DNA of 64,000 bases from Cordilura impudica (Eukaryota; Arthropoda; Insecta; Diptera; Scathophagidae), in contig OY821520.1 in assembly GCA_963682025.1 (NCBI GenBank), forward strand, positions 132,861,319 through 132,925,318, read 5' to 3'. Position numbers and translations under genes: made by a program. The first letter of the stretch is position 1, and the number at the start of each line of letters is the position of its first letter. The notes under the pieces are model-generated. The model was not told the DNA's origin, did no database searches, and was given only the letters and a program-made list of their open reading frames with translations. This document shows, piece after piece, positions 56,549 through 64,000 of the stretch.

Positions 56549-57331
56549 TTTATACCCTATACCACTATGTGGTTTGGGTATAATGACTTCGTGCTGCTGT
56601 TTGTAACAACCAAAAATATTTGACCTAGACCCATCTTTAATTCTACCGATCGAATCAGAATCACTTTTTGAGTTGATTTAACAATGTCCGTCCGTCCGTC
56701 CGTCCGTCCGTCTGTGTGTCCATGTAAACCTTGTAATCAAACTGCAGGTCGCAAATATGAACATATTTTGATGACATTTGGTATATAAGCTTTTATCGGC
56801 CATGGGATGAACGCTATTGAAATTGGTGAAAAACGGTCCATGTTCAGACCTAGCCGCCATACAAATTACCCCTATGAAATCGACATAAATTGCCTTAAGA
56901 TCCAAATTGTCATATAGATCTTACTCAAATTGGGTTTGTATGCGTTCATTGCATCCATTAATGAGTAGTCCAAAAATGATCCCTTTGGCCCCATATAGAC
57001 TGCTTCCCGATCTTCACTTAAATCTATTAAAATCAAAAATATTGCACTGATTCTTCTCCAATTTTGTTTGTATATATTTTTGCAAAATACAAGAGACTTT
57101 CCCAAACATGATCAGGATTGGTCCATTATTGGACCTAGTCCCCATATAGATATAGCATCCGATATGAACTTTTTCATATCTGCAGCCAAAAAAATTAATA
57201 AAAATCCCACTCAAATTTGGTTTTTGCTTATTTTCTATATCCACTTAGTTGGGCCTAAGAGATGGGGTCTCTAAACGCATGGTATAGGGTATCATATAGT
57301 CGGTCTAGACCGACTATAATCTTCTTACTTG
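56549..57331 (+). mobile_element. HINE-like repeat, full length
   Basis: Both termini and perfect palindrome (about 57296-57319). Younger subgroup (GATTTAACAATGTCC). Inserted in the same element as the 55174 copy. Confidence 0.93.
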
Positions 57332-57891
57332 TTTTATATTGCACAAGTTCTATTTTACTTATAACATTTTTAAGAAATATCAGAAGAATATAATGCGAGG
57401 ATACAACATGCAGCTATAGACAATTATCAAACGGAAAAAAAGTAGTATAAGAGCCTATGTGAAAACGAGAACATTAATGCATTAACTAATACACGTAATA
57501 TCGCTTATTTATTCCGTATTCGTATGTGTTACTAAAATCTTTTTTATCATGTAATATAATCTTGTCTTTTTATTAATTTTAATTTCATATTTAGAAATAA
57601 AGTAATGAAAAAAAATAAGAGCATTAAAAATGCAAGTGTTTTTATATATCAGATGATTAGTGCGCTTTTAAAATAGGCTACCTAATAAATGGTTGTTACA
57701 ACCAATAAATAAAATTTAAATTTCATTTCATCAATCGAATTTATTTCAAAATTCAATTGCCTGAGTACTTAATACGTTAGTTTTTAAAATATAATTCAGT
57801 AATCACAATAGAATAATGTGATAGTACATGATACTATCAAAATTCGGTTGGCAACAAATACGGTTGTCACAACAAATCTGTTCTCTGTGTG

Positions 57892-57967
57892 TATGAGATA
57901 CGGTCTCTAAGCGCATGGTATAGGGTATCATATAGTCGATCTAGACCGTCTATAATTTTCTTACTTG
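57892..57967 (+). mobile_element. HINE-like repeat fragment, right of insertion
   Basis: GAGATACGGTCTCTAAGCGC to the palindrome (two changes) and CTTACTTG. Together with 54426-54479 it forms one 3'-end fragment. Confidence 0.8.
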
Positions 57968-58403
57968 TTTTATAATTGAAAATCATAGCATGCAAAAAAT
58001 TTTCAAATTATTTTAAAAAAAATGGATAATAGAAGGATGTGCAAGAAGTACCCAGTTAAAATGAAAGAAAACTAATACTTATTGCAACTAGTAAGTAATT
58101 ACAGAAAGCAGTTTAAATCGCACACTAAATCATCCTTAAATTCACTAAAATAAATAGAATTAATTTTACATTTCATATTCTTTTGAATAAATGATCTTTT
58201 ATTGATTTTGTGTCACATGTGGGTCCTCTTATTTTATATGAAAAAATATAGATAGTTTTTTTACATAAAATAATTTTATAACAAAATTCGTTAAAAGTTG
58301 TTTTAATTTATATTCGCGAGCAATAACCAGATAATTGTACCAAAGACATATCACAAAGGATTATTTTGATGCCAGGAGCACTGAAGGGTTAAATAAATAA
58401 AAA
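57968..58403. other. no recognisable gene
   Basis: AT-rich spacer between repeat copies. Confidence 0.5.
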
Positions 58404-59078
58404 CAAGTAAGAAATTGAAGTCGGTCTAGACCGACTATACGATACCCTATACCATACTTTAGAGACCCTATCTCTTCGATCCAACTAATTAGATATAGAA
58501 AATGAGCAGAAACCAGTTCAGAAAATGGACCGATCCTGACCATATTTGTTAAGGTCACTTCTATTTTGAAAAAATATACACAAACCAAATTTGAGAAAAA
58601 TCTGTGCAATATTTTTGTTTTTTAGATAGATTTAAGTGAAGATCGGGAAGCAGCTCTATATGGGGCCTATGACTAAGATTTGTGCAATAGTTATTATTTT
58701 TGGACTACTGATTAATGGATACAATAAACACATACAAACCCAATTTTACTGAGATCTATAGATAATTTGGATCTTATGGCAATTTACGTCGATTTCATAG
58801 GGGTCATTTGTATGGGGACAAGGTCTGAACAGAAATCTATTTCCACCAATTTCAATAGCATTCATCCTATGGCCGATAAAAGCTTATGTGACCTGTAGTT
58901 TGATTACAAAGTTTACAAGGACACACAGATGGATGGACGGACATCGCTAAAACGACTCAGAAAGTGATTTAGAGCCGATCGGTATAATAAAAGATGGGTC
59001 TAGGTCAAATATTTTTGGTAGTTACAAACAGCAGCACAAAGTCATTATACCCAAACCACACAATGGTATAGGGTATAA
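58404..59078 (-). mobile_element. HINE-like repeat, internally shortened
   Basis: Both ends present. Two internal deletions (after CAGAAACCAG and after AGCTTATG). Older subgroup (ATCGCTAAAACGACTC). Confidence 0.9.
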
Positions 59079-62000
59079 TTAACCGAATTATTTTTCTTAA
59101 ATTCTAAATAGTAGTTTCATCGAGTTTAATAGAAAAATTCGTTTTCGGTAATTTTTATTTAAAAATATCTTAAAATCCAAAGCTGGCCTTGGCAAATAAT
59201 GGGTTAGCGTTCTCGGATTTATCCCAAATTTTAGGAACACTGGTTATTACATTTTAAGCATCGCATCTTAAAAATTAACAGCACTTACAAAATATTTGAA
59301 TTTTTTTAATAAATTTTCTTTTATTAGCTTGGGGTCATATGTGACCACTATTCCGAAAGGGTTAGTGGGGTCATAATATTTTTTCCGAAATCCCAGGCTA
59401 CTAATATATAATATAACATTTAAAAGTAGACAAGTGATGAATTTATTATATAAAGTACTTAGAAATAGTACAATTACAGAATATTTTACTAAAATCCCAT
59501 TTTTCTCGAAATCCGCAAAAATTAAATCTTTGTCAAAAAAATTCTGGTATAGGGATTTACATAAAAATTCGCACTGTTAGTATCTAGCATACATTTAATA
59601 AAATCTTTAAGAGCTAGATTAATTTCTTTAAATTTTGTTTAAGAAAATTTTTCAAAACTTGAAAAAAGAGTTTTCAAAATTTTATTTAAAAAATTTTCCA
59701 TTTTCGGTCTCAATGCTTAATAGTTTAAATAAAAGAATACTTCATATCTGAGTACTTACAATAGTAGAGACTAAAACAAAATGTTGGCTTTAATTAATTT
59801 CTTAAAGTTGAAAAAAATGCTATAAAATTACAGGACCAATTTTGCACAAAAGTGGTCTGGGGCATTTGCTATTTCTTGGCGAGTTTTTCTCGATTTTGAA
59901 TTATTATAGCTTTTTGAAAAGATAATTTAATACTGATCCCGATTCTTACAACAACTTGTCGGAAAAGTGAAACTATAGATCGAAATTTTCGAAATTCTCA
60001 AAAAAAAAAAGTCATATTTTCCCCATATAAACACACTTGAAATATTCAATCGCGTTGAGCCACCTCTAAATGTTTTTTGATTGGCCCAAAACTTTGCGTT
60101 TCTCATTTTTTTTGCTATTCGCTTATTTCTAGGGGGTGCGACCGTGAGTTTGAACACTTTTTTTTATTAAGGGCCACCCTTGTCTTTACCATATCACGGT
60201 AATATGTGTCATATAACGGAATAATTTGAGACTACATAGGACTACCAAATTCGATTGGCAACATATTCGGTTTCAACAGCGAATCCGTTTTCTGGGTGTA
60301 CCTAAAAAGTTAACACTTAGCTATATTCAGTGTGGTAAACAGATGATTAGCGGCCAGAATTTACTCGATTTACTTACGTCTACAGGTAACAATCATGCAT
60401 TCATACAACGCTGTCAGGTTTACAATTGGTGACAAAAGTTTTCAATGGAGCAGCCGAAAGCCGATTTTGGGTCTGTCTGATATATTCCTGCATTTCGAAA
60501 TGATGAACAATATATTAGTTTGTTTTCAGCCCCGAGTATGGAAAATGATCCTATATACGAAACCAAAGGATTATTGAGCAAAGAGGCTGTCCTCGTGTTT
60601 ACTAAAATCTATGATAATAATTATATGTTCAGCACTTAGAATATCGTTTAATTCCGAGTAGCTATACGTCTTTTAACAGGTGAGGGGAGACGAAGTGACA
60701 TTTCCTAATAGTATATATTGAAAATTCACCGAACTGGAAGGAATATATTCCAGGTGCATTTCTGGAAATTAGAGGGAGCCTTTATCAAAAATGATGATAT
60801 CAGCTTCGCGTTTGTAAGTAATCAATTTTACAATGAACCTGGCGGATGTAGGGCTAACAACTTTTCACTGGATAACTCGAAGTTCACAGAGTTTGCCATT
60901 ACAATCGAATATTACTACTAATGCTCTTCTCCTCATATTGTAAAACAAGGGTACATCAGATCACGTTGCAGTTGCCGATAACGTCTGTTTCCTCAGTTCA
61001 TTACGTAAATTGTGCAATTCTCACATTTCCACAAAAAATGCATTAAAAGTATTATTTGACATGAAAAACTCTTCATCTAAATCCATCTTGAACAAAAAAA
61101 AAAAATATGCATAAAAACGATTAAAAGCACTACAATTCTCTCGCACAATGTAGCTCTCACTGCCATATCTTGTAGAATTGCTATAGCATGAAATCTTATA
61201 ACTTCTAGCATAGCAATAAATGTCTTAAAGGCAAATTCTGTTAACACTGTTAGAAAGCCATATACAGACAAAAAGGAATGAATACTCGGAACGTCATCTG
61301 CTTATTCAAAAAAGTGTTAATAATGAGGCAATTTAAAATCCACTCAAGTAAAGCCAATTCACGGAATCGTTCAAAAAACTCGGACCAGTGCAAGAACTTT
61401 TTATAAAATCCTGACGAAAGCACTATTTGCAATGCTCCAATTCTCGACCGCAATTTAGCTAAAAACACATCAATTAGATTCGCAGCCATCAAAGGATAGG
61501 CATATAAAGTATCCTGGGAATGTGCATATGAATCTGAGTATGGAACAAGGATTGTAGATAGATCCAAATGATCCAAGGGAATCGATAATTCAGTACACAT
61601 ACTTCAGCTTTTGGTTCCAAGATGAATGTACAAGTAGAGTGTGCTATTTTTGTGGGCAATTTTAGTTTTAGATTCAGTTGGCGAGACATTTGAATATAAA
61701 ACTCACATAGTAGTCGCAAAAAAAGTACATAACTATTTCCACGGAATAAATCGTCACACCGCTCAATACTAGTAAGCAGCTATATAACTCACTTCTATCT
61801 CAAGTAGCCGACGATAGCAACATAAAAGTATCACCTTATAGTTGGACATTATTTGCTCGTGGACTAAGATAATAATATGTTTTTTTTTATCAAATAGAAA
61901 AATAAAATAAAAATGTGTGAAATATAAAATAATCCTCCGCTTTCTTTTTCTCAAAATTCATTTTGACATTAAATTGATTCAAAAATTAGGATCACAATTA

Positions 62001-63064
62001 ATAAGCTCCGTAATAAGCTCCACTTTAATAATCTTAGATAATACAATGCTGAACATATCTCGAGGCCACGAATACATTAAAACTTCACTAAACTTTTTTT
62101 TTCCATTTTTGCATCTTGTATTGTCGGCATAAAGCTACTGCAACTTTCTATTTCTCATCTCTAAATCACTTAAAAACCATTTATTAAACTTATTTAAATG
62201 CGGCATTAATTAACATGTAGCTAACAGCTTTTGTTGTGTATAATTTTGTTTTCAAAATTCATTAAATATTTATGTTTGTTTTCGATTTTTTTTTAGATAA
62301 TTAATATTTATATCGGTTATATTTCTTATGTATGTTAATAATAATTTATGAATAATTTGTTATAGAAAAATAAAATATTTATTTTTTTATAATTGTATTT
62401 CATTTAAAATGATTTATTTGATTTAATTTATTATTTAATTGCTATTTTGTATAGTCTTGTCTAAGCATTAGATCATAACAACAAAGTGTTGGAAATGGAT
62501 GCTTATATGGTTTTTTAATAATATTCAATTAATTATTAGTTTTTAATATTAACAATACTCAGTTAGTTAAATCGTATAATAATAAAAGGTTGTCGATTAA
62601 GTTGCATTTCACATACCTGTTCACACATTAGGGTATTGACGTGCTCTTGGATATCTTTGTGATAAGGGTGGCCATAGATTATTTAAATATATCTATATGT
62701 GTTTAATAAAAACAAAAGACTTAAGGAAAGAACTTTATGCAAGTGAATATATATGTGAAATGAGTAAGAAATATTTTTGGCTGTATTCCTTTATTAAAAC
62801 AAATTGAATGCATTTTAAAAATTAAAAAAATAAAACATCTTTTGGTAATAAAATAAACTGATTCTTAGTGCTTGATCTGAAATTCATGAAAAATTGTACT
62901 CTTTAGTTAAGCAAAAAGAAGATTAAACTTATTTGCTTTCAACTTTTTTTCTACTTCCAAAAAAAAAAGAAACTAAGAAGGCAATAATTTTTAATTGATT
63001 TACAATATCACTTTAACTACTAAGTGGAACATCGAATATAAGTAAATAATATGGTTGTAGTCAT
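59079..63064. other. no gene identified; faint coding-like traces
   Basis: The plus strand at 60300-60920 has short frames (such as NEPGGCRANNFSLDNSKF) broken by stops. The minus strand at 61080-61720 has hydrophobic frames (such as NLIDVFLAKLRSRIGALQIV) in shifting phases. Either could be an old transposon or gene relic, but I cannot name a family. The rest is AT-rich without motifs. Confidence 0.35.
60241..60298. repeat. solo end related to the 54480-57891 element
   Basis: AAATTCGATTGGCAACATAT...TTTTCTGGGTG then TA. It follows the same order as 57838-57891 (AAATTCGGTTGGCAACAAAT...TTCTCTGTGTG then TA). No opposite end was found. Confidence 0.45.
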
Positions 63065-63069
63065 CAGCT

Positions 63070-64000
63070 GTCAATAAGTTAGAGACAAATTACAAGCTTT
63101 GCGTTGCAGTTCAGTTGCGGAATTTTTATTTTCACGCCAGTATCTGAATGCTTCCTCTCCGGGTCTGACTGCATCTCTGCAAGTCTGGTTAAGCCATAGT
63201 TTTTGATTAGGTTTAGCCGTAATGTGCGTTGATGGAATGAATAATCGCATACCAAGCGGTATTATTTTTTCCACCATTTTCGCAGCACCATCAACATTTT
63301 TTTTCCAGGAAACAAAGTTTCCAGTTGAAATGCTTGGTTGAGCTTAGCCCAACGAGCCTTTTCGTAAATAAAGACTAAGCAGTTCATATCTGGTGCTGAA
63401 GCACTTTGAAGTTCAGAATACGAAAAGGATGCGGAAATGGTGCAGTGATCCGAATTACCGAGAGGTGCAATATTTTCAATTCATACTTATCAGGGTGTGA
63501 AGTGAGAAAAAGGTCGAGAGTATTTTGTCGTTGCCCTTCATTGCATGGAATGTGCGTTGGTTGATTCACTAGTTGCGCAAGATGGTTATGCGCCGCAAAA
63601 AGCTCAACATAACGGCCTTCGGGAGTTCTTTGACTCGAATGGTGAAGCCAAGTAGAGTTATGGATATTAAAATCGTCGGCAACAACGATTGCGCTATTTG
63701 GTCAACTCTCTAGGATTCTAGAAATGGGTTCAGAAAGGGCGTCGAAGCCACTATAGGTATGCGCCCTTTCTGTATTTCGGCTTTTATATAGAAACCCGAA
63801 GTGCAAAATGTGTGACCTGATTTTGAATTTAACCCAAAATGAGTTAAATTATGCATAATTACTGTTCAGATGTTGCTGATACTGGTACACAACGTTGTTG
63901 GATAGAAGGTGATAGCCAGGTATGTGAAAATCCTGTGGATTAGCATCCCTATTTACCTGGGTCTCACATAGGGCGAAAATATTCGGCCGATGAATGCAAA
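63070..64000 (-). pseudogene. LINE endonuclease fragment, runs off the window
   Basis: Apurinic-type endonuclease domain of a non-LTR retrotransposon, which nicks the target to prime reverse transcription. The minus strand reads NSAIVVADDFNIHNSTWLHH (about 63640-63700; the GDFN-type box here is DDFN), then VNQPTHIPCNEGQRQNTLDL and LFLTSHPDKYELK. A frameshift follows, and GNSDHCTISASF is the SDH active-site box (about 63440-63460). Beyond it WLNQTCRDAVRPGEEAFRYW resembles the linker towards the polymerase. There are several frameshifts and stops. It could be the missing N-terminal part of the same family as the LINE at 39480-41066, but no overlap exists to test this. Confidence 0.8.

Larger units (their letters stand above)
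54480..57891. mobile_element. TA-flanked inverted-repeat element with two nested repeats
   Basis: Left end CACACAGAAAAAGAATTTG, right end on the minus strand CACACAGAGAACAGATTTG, TA on both sides (54478-54479, 57892-57893). It interrupts a HINE-like fragment, which confirms the boundaries. Without the two HINE-like copies inside it is about 1.9 kb and has no transposase that I can recognise, so it is probably non-autonomous. Confidence 0.75.

Noticed and set aside
5344..56905. Recurring similar peptides (DLMAIYVDFIGVICMGARSE, then THRRTDGRTDG) at many places
   Set aside because: They are translations of the HINE-like repeat and its GGAC microsatellite. They begin and break with repeat mutations, lack any domain, and occur in both orientations. 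Similarity reflects DNA copy identity, not a protein family.
60120..60182. GGGCCACCCTT near 60169 as a mariner terminus
   Set aside because: Resembles mariner-type ends, but no opposite end, TA pair or transposase was found.
60300..60921. Coding-like frames as a real gene
   Set aside because: Stops and frame changes every few dozen codons, no splice sites at the breaks, and no motif that I can name.
61077..61719. Hydrophobic minus-strand frames as a chemoreceptor gene
   Set aside because: Membrane-like stretches in AT-rich DNA arise easily. No conserved receptor C-terminal motif was seen and the frame changes repeatedly.

Overview
The window is AT-rich nuclear DNA from an insect, most likely a higher fly (Diptera). 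The evidence is short spliceosomal introns (62 and 95 nt) inside transposase genes, many animal-type transposons (mariner, pogo/Tigger, piggyBac, hAT, Transib, Jockey-like LINEs, a copia fragment), and one very abundant repeat carrying a GGAC/GTCC microsatellite like the dipteran mini-me/DINE-1 elements. No bacterial operon, rRNA or functional tRNA gene was seen. Only one stretch looks like an ordinary host gene: a terminal coding exon at 12574-13376 with a good splice acceptor. Everything else recognisable is mobile DNA, largely nested.

Layout. 0.5-0.7 kb: copia reverse-transcriptase scrap. 0.73-2.03 kb: complete but broken mariner with matching 48-bp inverted repeats and TA duplication. 3.1-5.7 kb: old copies of the abundant repeat. 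7.4-10.1 kb: foldback-like structure of quasi-palindromic GTAC arrays and GC-rich inverted modules. 12.57-13.38 kb: host exon. 13.8-15.5 kb: uncertain element with a MITE. 15.7-20.2 kb: LINE fragment, then a repeat copy split by a LINE and by an inverted-repeat element. 20.5-22.4 kb: head-to-tail tandem of three repeat copies. 26.4-28.4 kb: hAT remnant. 30.4-31.9 kb: RAG1-like Transib remnant. 33.07-35.94 kb: Tigger with a predicted intron. 39.2-47.3 kb: piggyBac blown up to 8.1 kb by later insertions. 49.84-52.94 kb: structurally complete Transib. 53.7-59.1 kb: five more repeat copies (one a split fragment) and a TA-flanked inverted-repeat element. 63.07 kb to the end: LINE endonuclease fragment.

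The abundant repeat is called HINE-like here (Helentron-associated element, the DINE-1/mini-me type). Its strand is set so that the perfect 24-bp palindrome (TATAGTCGGTCT plus its complement) lies at the 3' end. The 5' end reads TATACCCTATACCAC. A complementary TGGTATAGGGTAT lies just before the palindrome. The 3' end reads CTTACTTG. There are about 19 loci here, with at least three sequence subgroups.

The most notable find is the Transib at 49840-52937. Its transposase keeps RAG1-like catalytic and zinc-binding residues, its ends begin with CACA(G/C)TG heptamers and nonamer-like A-rich blocks 23 nt inside, and it is flanked by identical CGTCC target duplications. A second, older RAG1-like copy at 30.4-31.9 kb also keeps the catalytic triad. 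The genes do not form a pathway; their arrangement records successive transposition events.
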